Shown here: positions 7,523 to 16,421 of the stretch, one piece after another | Layout: each line of letters starts with the position of its first letter | Position numbering within the stretch: position 1 is the first letter of the stretch | Source: Streptomyces sp. CB01201 | GTDB taxonomy: Bacteria; Actinomycetota; Actinomycetes; Streptomycetales; Streptomycetaceae | DNA: 64,000 bases | Direction of reading: 5' to 3' | NCBI RefSeq assembly: GCF_002803085.1 | Contig: NZ_NNBJ01000011.1 | Location: 337,161 to 401,160, forward strand | Program-made: the position numbers and the translations under genes | Notes under the pieces: model-generated | Told to the model about the DNA's origin: nothing | What the model saw: only the letters and a program-made list of their open reading frames with translations | The model's database searches: none

Positions 7523-8563
7523 GTGATCACCACAACGGGCCTGACCAAGGTCTACCAGTCGCGTGGACGAGATATCACCGCGCTCGACGGCGTCGACCTG
7601 CACGTCCGCGAGGGCGAGGTGTACGGCGTCATCGGCCAGAGCGGCGCCGGCAAGTCCTCCCTCATCCGCTGCGTCAACCTCCTTGAGCGCCCCACCACCG
7701 GCACGGTCACCGTCGACGGTGTCGACCTCACCGCACTCGCCGGCCGCGGCCGGCGGGCCGGCAAGGACCTGCGCCGGGCCCGCTCCCGCATCGGCATGGT
7801 CTTCCAGCACTTCAACCTGCTGTCCTCGCGCACCGTGCAGGACAACGTCGAGCTGCCCCTGGAGATCCTCGGCGTCTCCGGCAAGGAGCGCTCCCGCAAG
7901 GCCCTCGACCTGCTCGACCTCGTCGGTCTCGCCGACAAGGCCAAGGCCCACCCCGCCCAGCTCTCCGGCGGCCAGAAGCAGCGCGTCGGCATCGCCCGCG
8001 CCCTGGCCGGCGATCCCAAGGTGCTGCTCTCCGACGAGGCGACCAGCGCGCTCGACCCCGAGACCACCCGCTCGATCCTCCAGCTCCTTCGCGACCTCAA
8101 CCAGCAGCTCGGCCTCACCGTCCTGCTCATCACGCACGAGATGGACGTCGTCAAGACCGTCTGCGACTCGGCCGCGCTGATGCGGAAGGGCAGGATCGTC
8201 GAGTCCGGGACCGTCGGCGAACTGCTCGCCACCCCCGGCTCGCAGCTCGCCGCCGAACTGTTCCCGGTGACGGGCGACGCCAGCGGCCCCGAGCACACCG
8301 TCATCGACGTCACCTTCCACGGCGAGGCCGCCACCCAGCCGGTCGTCTCGCAGCTGGCCCGGACGTACAACATCGACATCTCGATCCTCGGCGCGGCCAT
8401 GGACACCGTGGCCGGCAAGCAGATCGGCCGGATGCGGATCGAACTGCCCGGACGCTACGAGGACAACGTCGTCCCGGTCGGCTTCCTGCGCGAGCAGGGC
8501 CTCCAGGTGGACGTCGTGGACGACAGCCGGGCCACCGCCCTGGTGAAGGAAGGTGCCAAGTGA
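7523..8563 (+). CDS. metN: Methionine ABC transporter ATP-binding protein MetN
   Basis: This 346-residue ATPase powers import of methionine. It has Walker A GQSGAGKSS (about residue 40), the signature LSGGQKQRVGIARAL, Walker B VLLSDEATSALD and an H-loop (LLITHEMDVV). A C-terminal NIL domain (from about residue 265) is the cytoplasmic methionine-sensing module that trans-inhibits the E. coli transporter. The GTG start (protein begins VITTTGLTKVYQ) is chosen by homology; the ribosome-binding site is weak. The stop overlaps the metI start by four bases. Confidence 0.93.
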   Translation: MITTTGLTKVYQSRGRDITALDGVDLHVREGEVYGVIGQSGAGKSSLIRCVNLLERPTTGTVTVDGVDLTALAGRGRRAGKDLRRARSRIGMVFQHFNLLSSRTVQDNVELPLEILGVSGKERSRKALDLLDLVGLADKAKAHPAQLSGGQKQRVGIARALAGDPKVLLSDEATSALDPETTRSILQLLRDLNQQLGLTVLLITHEMDVVKTVCDSAALMRKGRIVESGTVGELLATPGSQLAAELFPVTGDASGPEHTVIDVTFHGEAATQPVVSQLARTYNIDISILGAAMDTVAGKQIGRMRIELPGRYEDNVVPVGFLREQGLQVDVVDDSRATALVKEGAK

Positions 8564-9228
8564 CCTGGTCGGAAATGCAGCCGCTGCTGTCGCAGGGCAC
8601 GTACGACAGCCTCTACATGGTGCTGTGGGCGACCGTCGTCACCATCGGGCTCGGGCTGCCGCTCGGTGTGCTGCTCGTGCTCACCGACAAGGGCGGGCTC
8701 CTCCAGAACCGTCCGGTGAACAAGGTCATCGGCGTGATCGTGAACATCGGCCGCTCGCTGCCGTTCATCATCCTGCTGATCGCCCTGATCCCCTTCACCA
8801 CCTGGTTCGTCGGCACCTTCATCGGCCCCAGCGCCATGATCGTGCCGCTGTCCATCGGCGCCATCCCGTTCTTCGCGCGCCTGGTGGAGACCTCCGTCCG
8901 CGAGGTCGACCACGGGCTCGTCGAGGCCGTGCAGTCCATGGGCGGCGGCATCCCCACCATCGTGTGGAAGGTGCTGCTCCCGCAGGCGCTGCCCTCGCTC
9001 GTCTCCGCGATCACCACCACCGTGATCACCCTGGTCAGCTACTCCGCGCTGGCCGGAGCGGTCGGCGGCGGCGGGCTCGGCTCGGTCGCCATCACCTACG
9101 GCTACCAGCGCTTCGAGACCAACTTCATGCTCATCACGGTGGCCGTCCTGATCGCCATCGTCACCGTGGTCCAGCTGCTCGGCGACGGCGTCGTCCGCCT
9201 GATCGCCCGGCGCGGCCGGACCTCCTGA
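8560..9228 (+). CDS. metI: Methionine ABC transporter permease MetI
   Basis: This 222-residue inner-membrane protein has five or so transmembrane helices and the ABC permease EAA-like loop (LVEAVQSMGGGIPTIVWKVLLPQALPS in relatives; here EAVQSMGG followed by LLPQALPS), which docks on MetN. It shares a GTGA overlap with metN and is followed 69 bp later by metQ, forming a complete importer operon. The length and helix layout are normal for MetI. Confidence 0.93.
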   Translation: MTWSEMQPLLSQGTYDSLYMVLWATVVTIGLGLPLGVLLVLTDKGGLLQNRPVNKVIGVIVNIGRSLPFIILLIALIPFTTWFVGTFIGPSAMIVPLSIGAIPFFARLVETSVREVDHGLVEAVQSMGGGIPTIVWKVLLPQALPSLVSAITTTVITLVSYSALAGAVGGGGLGSVAITYGYQRFETNFMLITVAVLIAIVTVVQLLGDGVVRLIARRGRTS

Positions 9229-9297
9229 ACTTCCTTCCCCACAGCCCGCACTCCTTGTCCGGGCGTCCCACCGCACCACCGGAAAGAGGCACTTTTC

Positions 9298-10149
9298 GTG
9301 CGTAAGAACACCAAGATCACCGCTGCCGCCCTCGTCACTGGCGCGCTCGCCGTCGGCCTCACCGCCTGCGGCTCCTCCTCGGACCCGAAGCCCGCGGGCG
9401 CCAAGGCGGACGACTCCAAGGCGCTGGTCGTCGCCGCGTCCCCGACGCCGCACGCCGACATCCTCAAGTTCGTCAAGGACAACCTGGCGGCCAAGGCCGG
9501 ACTCAAGCTGGAGGTGAAGGAGTTCACGGACTACGTCCTGCCCAACACCGCCACCGAGCAGGGCCAGGTCGACGCCAACTTCTTCCAGCACAAGCCCTAC
9601 CTGGACGACTTCAACAAGAAGAACGGCACCCACATCGTGCCCGTCGTCAATGTGGAGCTGGAGCCGCTCGGCGTCTACTCGCACAAGGTCAAGTCGCTGA
9701 AGGACCTCGCCTCCGGCCAGACCGTCGCCGTCCCCAACGACACCACCAACGAGGGCCGCGCCCTCCAACTGCTCGCCGCCAACGGCCTGATCACGCTGAA
9801 GGACGGCGTCGGCTCCGGTGCCAAGCTCTCCGACATCAAGGACAGCAAGGGCCTGAAGTTCAAGGAGCTGGAGGCCGCCACGCTGCCCCGCGCCCTGAAC
9901 GACGTGGACGCCGCGGTCATCAACGGCAACTACGCGATCGAGGCGAACCTGAAGCCCGCCAAGGACTCCCTCGCCCTGGAGAAGGCGGACGGCAACCCCT
10001 ACGCCAACTTCCTCGCCGTCAAGCAGGGCAACGAGAACGACCCCCGCGTCCAGAAGCTCGCCAAGCTCCTGAACTCCGACGAGGTCAAGAAGTTCATCAC
10101 CGACAAGTACGCGGGCTCCGTCGTCCCCGCGTTCGGCGCCGCCAAGTAG
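9298..10149 (+). CDS. metQ: Methionine-binding lipoprotein MetQ (NlpA family)
   Basis: This 283-residue solute-binding lipoprotein has the signal peptide MRKNTKITAAALVTGALA and the lipobox GLTAC, with lipidation at Cys24. NlpA-family landmarks follow: ASPTPHADILKFVKD, an aromatic-rich NFFQHKPYLDDF and VAVPNDTTNEGRALQLL. It captures methionine outside the membrane for MetI/MetN. The GTG start has GGAAAGAGG upstream. A strong hairpin terminator follows the stop, closing the operon. Confidence 0.93.
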   Translation: MRKNTKITAAALVTGALAVGLTACGSSSDPKPAGAKADDSKALVVAASPTPHADILKFVKDNLAAKAGLKLEVKEFTDYVLPNTATEQGQVDANFFQHKPYLDDFNKKNGTHIVPVVNVELEPLGVYSHKVKSLKDLASGQTVAVPNDTTNEGRALQLLAANGLITLKDGVGSGAKLSDIKDSKGLKFKELEAATLPRALNDVDAAVINGNYAIEANLKPAKDSLALEKADGNPYANFLAVKQGNENDPRVQKLAKLLNSDEVKKFITDKYAGSVVPAFGAAK

Positions 10150-10168
10150 CCCTGCCCGTACGGCAGGA

Positions 10169-10208
10169 CGAAGGTCCCGGACACCCCGCCAGGGGTCCGG
10201 GACCTTCG
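10169..10208. terminator. Terminator after metQ
   Basis: A 14-bp perfect stem (CGAAGGTCCCGGAC / GTCCGGGACCTTCG) with a 12-nt loop lies 20 bp after the metQ stop. There is no T-run, as is common in Streptomyces. Confidence 0.85.
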
Positions 10209-10345
10209 GCGTACCGCCCACCCGGCCATGCGCGCCGGGGGCCCGATGCTGCATGCTGTGCCTTTACGGTCCTTATAGGTTGACGGGCCACGGAGGTCCC
10301 AGGACCTCCCCGGTCCCCACGGCGGTCCACGGCATGGAGCGGCAC

Positions 10346-10990
10346 ATGACTACCCCCCTTCCGGTCTTCCCGGACATCTCCATCAGCACGGACCGCCTGG
10401 TGCTGCGCCCCTTCGAGGACGCCGACAGTTCCGCGCTGATCGAGATGATGAACGACGAGCAGGTCGTCGCGTGGACGTCGGTGCCGCACCCCTACTCGGC
10501 CCGCGACGCCGACGACTGGGTCCGCCACCTCGCCCCGCGCGAGCGCACCGAGGGCCGAGGAATCGTTTGGGCGGTCACCGAGTTCCTCACCCAGCGCCTG
10601 GTCGGCATCGTCCACTTCCAGAACACCAACTGGCGCACCCTGGCCACCGAGGTCGGCTATGTCGTGGCGCCCTGGGCGCGCGGCGAGGGCTATGCGACCG
10701 AGGGTGTGCTCGCCGCCGCCCAATGGCTGTTCGGGGACCAGCACTTCGAGCGCCTCGAACTGCGCACCGCCGCCGACAACACCGCCTCCCAGCAGGTCGC
10801 GCAGAAGATCGGCTGCATCAGCGAGGGGGTGCTGCGCAACGCCTGGATAGCGCGTACGCAGACGGAGGACGGCGGCTGGACGGACATCCGCACCGACCTC
10901 ATCGTCTGGAGCCTGCTCCCCGAGGACCTCGACGGGGTCGCCGACCAGCTCGCGGACGCCGGATACGCCTCCTACACCGACTGGAACTGA
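10346..10990 (+). CDS. GNAT acetyltransferase, RimJ/RimL type
   Basis: This 214-residue acetyltransferase begins with the RimJ/RimL hallmark ISTDRLVLRPFEDAD. It carries motif A VGYVVAPWARGEGYATEGV and the NTASQQVAQKIGC motif-B region typical of enzymes that acetylate protein N-termini or small amines. A GGAG six bases upstream supports the ATG over one 12 bp further upstream. It stands alone between metQ and cobL; the substrate is unknown. Confidence 0.85.
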   Translation: MTTPLPVFPDISISTDRLVLRPFEDADSSALIEMMNDEQVVAWTSVPHPYSARDADDWVRHLAPRERTEGRGIVWAVTEFLTQRLVGIVHFQNTNWRTLATEVGYVVAPWARGEGYATEGVLAAAQWLFGDQHFERLELRTAADNTASQQVAQKIGCISEGVLRNAWIARTQTEDGGWTDIRTDLIVWSLLPEDLDGVADQLADAGYASYTDWN

Positions 10991-11095
10991 ACCCCCGGGC
11001 CGACGGCCGGAACGGAAATCCGGAGCTACCCTCAAGTCCGTACCCGGCGCGCATCCGCCGCCCCGACCAGCCACACCCCCTGGAGTCTGACGAAG

Positions 11096-12310
11096 ATGGC
11101 CGACCGCGTCACGGTGATCGGCTGGGACGGCTCGCCCCTCACCCCCGCGGCCACCTCCGCCCTCTCCGCGGCCACCCTGGTGGCCGGCGCCGCCCACCAC
11201 CTCGCGCTCCCCGAGGTGCCGGCCGGCGCCGAGCGCATCCGGCTCGGCAGCGTGAGCCTGGCCGCCCGCCGCATCGCCGGGCACCGCGGCAGCGCGGTCG
11301 TCCTGGCCGACGGGGACCCGGGCTTCTTCGGGGTCGTCCGCACGCTGCGGGCCCCCGAGCACGGCCTGGAGGTCGAGGTCGTGCCCGCCGTCTCGGCAGC
11401 CGCCGGAGCCTTCGCCCGGGCCGGGATGCCCTGGGACGACGCCCGGATCGTCGTCGCCCACCCCCGCACCCTGCGCCGCGCGGTCAACGTCTGCCGCGCC
11501 CACGCCAAGGTCGCCGTCCTCACCTCGCCCGGCGCCGGGCCCGCCGAACTCGCCCTGCTCCTCGAAGGAGTGCACCGCACCTTCGTCATCTGCGAGGAAC
11601 TCGGCAGCGACCGCGAGCAGGTCACCGTCCTGACCTCCGAGAACGCCGTCGACCACGCCTGGCGCGACCCCAACGTCGTCATCGTCCTCGGCGGCGGCCC
11701 CGCGAGCGAGGGCGACGGCTGGCTCGCCGGACCCACCCCCGGCTACCCCTCCGCGCCGCGCGGCTGGGCGCTGCCCGACCGCGAGTACGGCGCCGGGCTC
11801 GGCCCGGGGGAGTCCACCGATCTGCGCGCCGCCCAACTCGCCCGGCTCGGCCCGCGCGTGGGCGACCTCGTCTGGGACATCGGCTGCGGCAGCGGCGCGC
11901 TGTCCGCGGAGGCTGCCCGGTTCGGCGCCGCCGTCATCGCCGTCGACGCCGACGCGGAGGCCTGCTCGCGCACCCAGTCCGCGGCCCGCCGCTTCGGCGT
12001 GCAGGTCCAAGTGGTCCGCGGCCGGGCCCCGCACGTCCTGGAGTCGCTGCCCGAGCCCGACGTCGTACGCGTCGGAGGAGGCGGCGCCGCCGTGGTGGAG
12101 GCGTGCGCCGACCGCAGGCCGGAGCGCATCGTGACGCACGCGGCCACCCGGGACGAGGCGGAGGCCGTGGGAGCCGCGTTGAGCGCCGGCGGCTACGACG
12201 TCGAGTGCGCGCTCCTGCAATCGGTCGACCTCGACACGAGCGCCTGGTCGGAGCGCGAACGCTCGGTCGTCTTCCTGCTCTCCGGAAGGCGGAAAGAAAG
12301 ATCCCTGTGA
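11096..12310 (+). CDS. cobL: Precorrin-6Y C5,15-methyltransferase (decarboxylating), CbiE-CbiT fusion CobL
   Basis: This 404-residue cobalamin enzyme methylates precorrin-6 at C5 and C15 and decarboxylates the acetate side chain. Residues 1-200 are the CbiE-type tetrapyrrole methylase (VIGWDGSPL, LADGDPGFFG, VPAVSAAAGAFARAG). From about residue 240 the CbiT half carries the SAM-binding VWDIGCGSGALSAEAARFGA. Length fits the fused CobL of the aerobic pathway. GGAG lies ten bases upstream of the ATG. It precedes the BluB-CobT fusion and CobA, making a small cobalamin locus. Confidence 0.9.
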   Translation: MADRVTVIGWDGSPLTPAATSALSAATLVAGAAHHLALPEVPAGAERIRLGSVSLAARRIAGHRGSAVVLADGDPGFFGVVRTLRAPEHGLEVEVVPAVSAAAGAFARAGMPWDDARIVVAHPRTLRRAVNVCRAHAKVAVLTSPGAGPAELALLLEGVHRTFVICEELGSDREQVTVLTSENAVDHAWRDPNVVIVLGGGPASEGDGWLAGPTPGYPSAPRGWALPDREYGAGLGPGESTDLRAAQLARLGPRVGDLVWDIGCGSGALSAEAARFGAAVIAVDADAEACSRTQSAARRFGVQVQVVRGRAPHVLESLPEPDVVRVGGGGAAVVEACADRRPERIVTHAATRDEAEAVGAALSAGGYDVECALLQSVDLDTSAWSERERSVVFLLSGRRKERSL

Positions 12311-12652
12311 CTTCTCCGGCGCGTCGCGGGGGGTAGGCTGGCCGATCGTTGTACCGCACCCGGCCGTTCGGCACCCAGGTCGCCAAGGGCCGGAAGAGGG
12401 GCCCGCTTTGGGACCCCTTCGCGGTACGGCACATCCGGGGGACGCGCAACGTGGCGCAGCCCACACGGGCCGTGGTCGAGACTGAGCGCCACGGCGGCGA
12501 AGGCCCGCGACAATGCATGGTGTCGTTGATGCCTGCGGGCCGTTCGCAACCGCGCGGCGCACTCGTTCTTGGCGACGGGTGACGTACGCGTCCTGCGCGT
12601 GCGGCTCCCGGGCGCAGGCCGAAGGAGCACTACAGATGGGCAAGGGGTACGC
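12311..12652 (+). promoter_or_regulatory. 342-nt structured leader before bluB-cobT
   Basis: No convincing gene is present; a TTG-initiated 77-codon frame has fair codon bias but no ribosome-binding site. Several strong RNA helices can be drawn. A 7-bp closing stem GTACCGC/GCGGTAC (12351/12421) encloses two hairpins (CCGGCC/GGCCGG at 12360/12388, AGGGG/CCCCT at 12397/12414), a three-way junction. Then come GCCGTGG/CCACGGC (12469/12489) and GGCCCGC/GCGGGCC (12502/12535) with inner GACA/TGTC. I could not find the conserved boxes of a cobalamin riboswitch, so the element is unidentified. Confidence 0.5.
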
Positions 12653-12656
12653 ATGA
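12636..12656 (+). CDS. Six-codon upstream ORF coupled to bluB-cobT
   Basis: ATGGGCAAGGGGTACGCATGA encodes MGKGYA plus stop. It has the best ribosome-binding site in the neighbourhood (GAAGGAG at 12621-12627, eight bases upstream), and its TGA overlaps the ATG of the fusion gene. The large protein's own ATG has no better site, so its translation probably depends on ribosomes terminating here. Whether the peptide matters is unknown. Confidence 0.5.
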   Translation: MGKGYA

Positions 12657-15600
12657 CTGACACCGGCCAGGTCCCGGGCGAGGGACTGCCGGAGAACGCA
12701 GGCATGGTGGAACAGCCGGGCGTCCCCGCTCCCGGCGCCTACACCTTCCTCGACCCCTCCGAGAACGTGGCGGACGACGACGATCTGCTTCTGATGCCGG
12801 GCGCCCAGGGCGCCTGGATCGACCCGCAGTCCGCGCCCGCCCCGGCGCCCGTCATGGCTCAGGCGCCGCCCGCGCCCGGCCAGGCCGAGCCCGGCGCGCA
12901 CGAGGCCGGCGGCCGCGACACCGGCTCCGTCGAGCTCGGCGGCGTCCGCGCCGCGCAGCAGCCCGTGGCCACCCCGCCGCCGTCCCGCCGCCCCCTGCAC
13001 CTCGGCCCCCAGGTGCCGGACGCCTCCGCCGGGGTCGTACGCTCCCTCGCCGACCGCGGCCCGGCCGGCGCCCCCGTGAACCCGATGCCGACGCGCACCC
13101 AGGGACCGCCGACCACGGGTCCCGAGTACCTGGACATCCCGCGTGACGAGAGCGCCGCCCAGCAGCCGGGAGCCCCGCTCGGGGATCTCGCGCCCGGGCC
13201 CGGGATGGCATGGACGCCTCAGCAGCGTTCCGCGCCCCACCCGTCACTCAACACCCCTATGCCCCCTGCAGAAACGGTCGTCCCGGAGGAGTTCGCGGTG
13301 CGGACCGCCGCTCCGGCCGCCCAGCCGCAGGCCGCCGAGCACGCGGCGCCGGCGCCCCAGGCCGTCGCGCAGTCCACCCTCCTGGTGGACCGGCTCGTCG
13401 CCCAGCAGGCCCAGGAGGTCCAGCAGGTCCAGGAGGCGCAGGAAGCCCAGGAGGCCCAGGAGCAGGCCGCCGAGCAGACCTCGCCGCAGCCCTCCCCGGC
13501 GCAGCCCGGACAGCCGGGGCCCGTCGGCCAGTTCGTGCCGGTGGAGGGCTCGGTGCCGACCGGCCCGCATCTCGCGCCCGCCCCGAGCCGCCCCGAGCCC
13601 GTCCACCCCGAGCCCGCGCAGGACGCTTCGGCCGCACCCCGTACCGCCGACGTGCCGCAGCCGGCCGCCGAGCCCGTGGGCCCGATCGGCCCGATCCCCG
13701 CCGAGCCCGCCGCCCCGGTCGCGCAGCCGGAGGCGGTCGCTTCCGCCGAGCCGGCCGCTCCGACCGCCGCCGAGCCCCTCGCAGCCGATCCCGCCCCCGC
13801 GGATCCCGCCTCCACCTCCACCGGGGCCCCGGTGGCAGAGGCGGCCGTGGCCGAGCAGGCACCCGCGGAGCCGGTCGCCGCCGAGCCCGCCGTGGGGGAG
13901 CCCGCCGCCGAGGCCGCCCCGGTGGCCCCGGCCGCCGCCGAGCCGGTCGCCCCGGAGCCGGTCGTGGCCCAGGCCGCCCCGGCCGAGGCCCCGGTGGCCG
14001 AGCCGGTTGCCGCCGAGCCGGTGGTCCAGCTTCCGCAGCAGCCTGCGGCCGGCGAGCCCGCTCCGGCGGAGGCGCCCGAGGCGCAGCCCGTCGCCGTCCC
14101 GCAGGGGCAGGCGACCACGCATGTCGCGGTGCCCGTGCCGCAGATCCCGGCCGAGGAGCAGGCGACCGCCGTCGCTCCCGAGGCGCCGGCAGGTGAGCCC
14201 GTGCTCGTACCGCAGGAGCAGCAGGAGCAGCCGTTGGCCGCCGAGGCGCCGGCCGCCGAGACGGCCCCTGAGCCCGTCGCTGAGCCTGTCGTGGAAGCGG
14301 CCTCCGAGACGGCGATCTCAGAAACGGCCCCCGAAACCGACACCGCAGCCGCCGCAGCCGTGGCGGCCGTCGCGCAGGCACCCGCGCCCGAGGCTCCCGA
14401 AGAGGCTCCGGCCGGGGAACCGCCGCTCGAAGTGATCGCCGCACCGCAGCCGGCCGCCGCGCCGGAGCCCGCTGCCGAAGAGCTCGCCGAGATCGTCGAG
14501 ACGGCCGAACAGGGCCCCGCCGCCCCGGCCTACGACGACGCCGAGCGCGAGGCGGTGCTGCGCGTCATGCGCGAGCGCCGCGACATCCGCAACGGCTTCC
14601 GCGGCGACCCGATCCCGCACGAGGTACTGCTCCGGGTCCTGGAGGCGGCCCACACCGCCCCCTCCGTCGGGCACTCGCAGCCCTGGGACTTCGTCGTCAT
14701 CCGGTCCGCCGAGACCCGCCGCACGATGCACGAACTCGCCCAGCGCCAGCGCGAGGCGTACGCCAAGTCGCTGCCCAAGGCCCGGGCCAAGCAGTTCAAG
14801 GAACTGAAGATCGAGGCCATCCTCGAAACCCCGGTGAACATCGTGGTCACCGCGGACCCGACCCGCGGCGGCCGGCACACGCTCGGCCGCTACACCCAGC
14901 CGCAGATGGCCCCGTACTCCTCCGCGCTCGCCGTCGAGAACCTGTGGCTCGCGGCCCGCGCCGAAGGGCTCGGCGTCGGCTGGGTCTCCTTCTTCGACGA
15001 GCGCGAGATGGTCCGCGCCCTCGGCCTGCCCGAGCATCTCGAAGTCGTCGCCTACCTGTGCGTGGGATACGTCGACGAGTTCCCCGAGGAGCCCGAGCTG
15101 ATGCAGGCGGGCTGGTCCAAGCGCCGCCCGCTGTCCTGGGTCGTCCACGAGGAGACGTACGGCCGCCGCGCGCTGCCCGGCGAGGACCCGCACGACCTGC
15201 TCCAGGAGACCCTCTCGGGCATCCGCCCGCTGGACGCCAAGGCGCTCGGCGAGGCCTGGGAGCGGCAGAAGCGGATGACCAAGCCCGCGGGCGCGCTCGG
15301 CATGCTGGAGATCATCTCCGCCCAGCTGTCGGGCCTCTCGCGCAAGTGCCCGCCGCCGATCCCGGAGCCGGCCGCCGTCGCGATCTTCGCCGGTGACCAC
15401 GGGGTGCACGCCCAGGGCGTCACCCCGTGGCCCCAGGAAGTCACCGGCCAGATGGTCGCCAACTTCCTCGGCGGCGGCGCGGTCTGCAACGCCTTCGCCA
15501 ACCAGGTCGGCGCCGAGGTCTGCGTCATCGACGTGGGCGTCGCCACCGAACTCCCCGCCACGCCCGGCCTGTTGCCCCGCAAGGTGCGGGCCGGAACCGG

Positions 15601-16246
15601 TGACATGACGACCGGCCCCGCGATGACCCGCGAGGAGGCGATCGCCGCGATCGAGGTCGGCATCGAGACCGCCCGAGACTTGGTGGCCGCCGGCAACAAG
15701 GCGCTTCTCACCGGCGAGATGGGCATCGCCAACACCACGGTGTCGGCCGCCCTGATCTCCCTCTACACGGGCGTCGACCCGGCCGAGGTCACCGGCCGGG
15801 GCACCGGCATCAACGACGAGACGCACGCCCGCAAGGTCGACGTCGTACGCCGTGCCCTCGAACTGCACCAGCCGGACCCGGCCGACCCCATCGGCGTGCT
15901 CGCCGCGGTCGGCGGCCTGGAGCACGCGGCCCTGGTCGGCTTCCTGCTGGGCGGCGCCTCGCTGCGCACACCGGTGATCCTGGACGGCGTCAGCACGGGA
16001 GCGGCCGCCCTGGTCGCCCGCGCGATCGCCCCCGAGGTCCTGTCCGCCTGCATCGCGGGCCACCGCAGCGCCGAGCCCGGCCATGTGGCCGCCCTCAACA
16101 AGCTGGGCCTGCGTCCCCTGGTGGACCTCGACCTCCGCCTCGGCGAGGGCACCGGCGCGCTGCTCGCCCTGCCGGTGGTGCAGAGCGCTGCCCGCGCGAT
16201 GCACGAGGTCGCCACGTTCGACTCGGCGGGCGTCACCGAGAAGTAG
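12653..16246 (+). CDS. cobT: BluB-CobT fusion with long disordered N-terminus (lower-ligand synthesis and activation)
   Basis: This 1197-residue protein has three parts. Residues 1 to about 620 are Ala/Pro/Glu-rich low-complexity sequence with many AEPVA-like repeats, predicted to be disordered. Residues about 627-850 form a nitroreductase-fold BluB domain (RRDIRNGFRG, HTAPSVGHSQPWDF, SSALAVENLWLAARAEGLGVGW) that makes 5,6-dimethylbenzimidazole from FMN. Residues about 855-1190 are CobT, which transfers ribose phosphate from nicotinate mononucleotide to that base (FAGDHGVHAQGVTPWPQEVT, GEMGIANTT, VILDGVSTGAAAL). The fusion links making and activating the B12 lower ligand. Domain assignments are strong; the N-terminal extension has no assigned role. 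Confidence 0.9.
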   Translation: MTDTGQVPGEGLPENAGMVEQPGVPAPGAYTFLDPSENVADDDDLLLMPGAQGAWIDPQSAPAPAPVMAQAPPAPGQAEPGAHEAGGRDTGSVELGGVRAAQQPVATPPPSRRPLHLGPQVPDASAGVVRSLADRGPAGAPVNPMPTRTQGPPTTGPEYLDIPRDESAAQQPGAPLGDLAPGPGMAWTPQQRSAPHPSLNTPMPPAETVVPEEFAVRTAAPAAQPQAAEHAAPAPQAVAQSTLLVDRLVAQQAQEVQQVQEAQEAQEAQEQAAEQTSPQPSPAQPGQPGPVGQFVPVEGSVPTGPHLAPAPSRPEPVHPEPAQDASAAPRTADVPQPAAEPVGPIGPIPAEPAAPVAQPEAVASAEPAAPTAAEPLAADPAPADPASTSTGAPVAEAAVAEQAPAEPVAAEPAVGEPAAEAAPVAPAAAEPVAPEPVVAQAAPAEAPVAEPVAAEPVVQLPQQPAAGEPAPAEAPEAQPVAVPQGQATTHVAVPVPQIPAEEQATAVAPEAPAGEPVLVPQEQQEQPLAAEAPAAETAPEPVAEPVVEAASETAISETAPETDTAAAAAVAAVAQAPAPEAPEEAPAGEPPLEVIAAPQPAAAPEPAAEELAEIVETAEQGPAAPAYDDAEREAVLRVMRERRDIRNGFRGDPIPHEVLLRVLEAAHTAPSVGHSQPWDFVVIRSAETRRTMHELAQRQREAYAKSLPKARAKQFKELKIEAILETPVNIVVTADPTRGGRHTLGRYTQPQMAPYSSALAVENLWLAARAEGLGVGWVSFFDEREMVRALGLPEHLEVVAYLCVGYVDEFPEEPELMQAGWSKRRPLSWVVHEETYGRRALPGEDPHDLLQETLSGIRPLDAKALGEAWERQKRMTKPAGALGMLEIISAQLSGLSRKCPPPIPEPAAVAIFAGDHGVHAQGVTPWPQEVTGQMVANFLGGGAVCNAFANQVGAEVCVIDVGVATELPATPGLLPRKVRAGTGDMTTGPAMTREEAIAAIEVGIETARDLVAAGNKALLTGEMGIANTTVSAALISLYTGVDPAEVTGRGTGINDETHARKVDVVRRALELHQPDPADPIGVLAAVGGLEHAALVGFLLGGASLRTPVILDGVSTGAAALVARAIAPEVLSACIAGHRSAEPGHVAALNKLGLRPLVDLDLRLGEGTGALLALPVVQSAARAMHEVATFDSAGVTEK

Positions 16247-16264
16247 CCCGTACGCACCGGGCGG

Positions 16265-16301
16265 GAGCGGGGGCCGGGGTCGCTGACCCCGGCCCCCGCT
16301 C
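16265..16301. terminator. Terminator after bluB-cobT
   Basis: A 17-bp perfect GC-rich stem (GAGCGGGGGCCGGGGTC / GACCCCGGCCCCCGCTC) with a three-base loop lies 18 bp after the stop codon. Confidence 0.9.
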
Positions 16302-16421
16302 GTGCCGCGACACCCGCCCGCCCCTTAGGCTGTCCGTGGGACCGCGTACCCCCTCCCACCAGCCGCTTCATCGCAGCAGCGGCTCACCGCACGCCACTCC
16401 GCCCGAGGAGCACCGCCCGCC

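Noticed and set aside
12349..12582. 77-codon TTG-initiated frame in the bluB-cobT leader
   Set aside because: Third positions are fairly GC-rich, but there is no ribosome-binding site and the DNA forms strong complementary stems, so a structured leader explains it better.
12311..12652. Known cobalamin riboswitch
   Set aside because: I looked for the conserved core boxes and could not find them; a model-based search is still needed.
10097..13240. A 1047-residue minus-strand frame opposite the GNAT, cobL and cobT
   Set aside because: It has no recognisable domain, and the plus strand carries conserved enzymes over the same interval.
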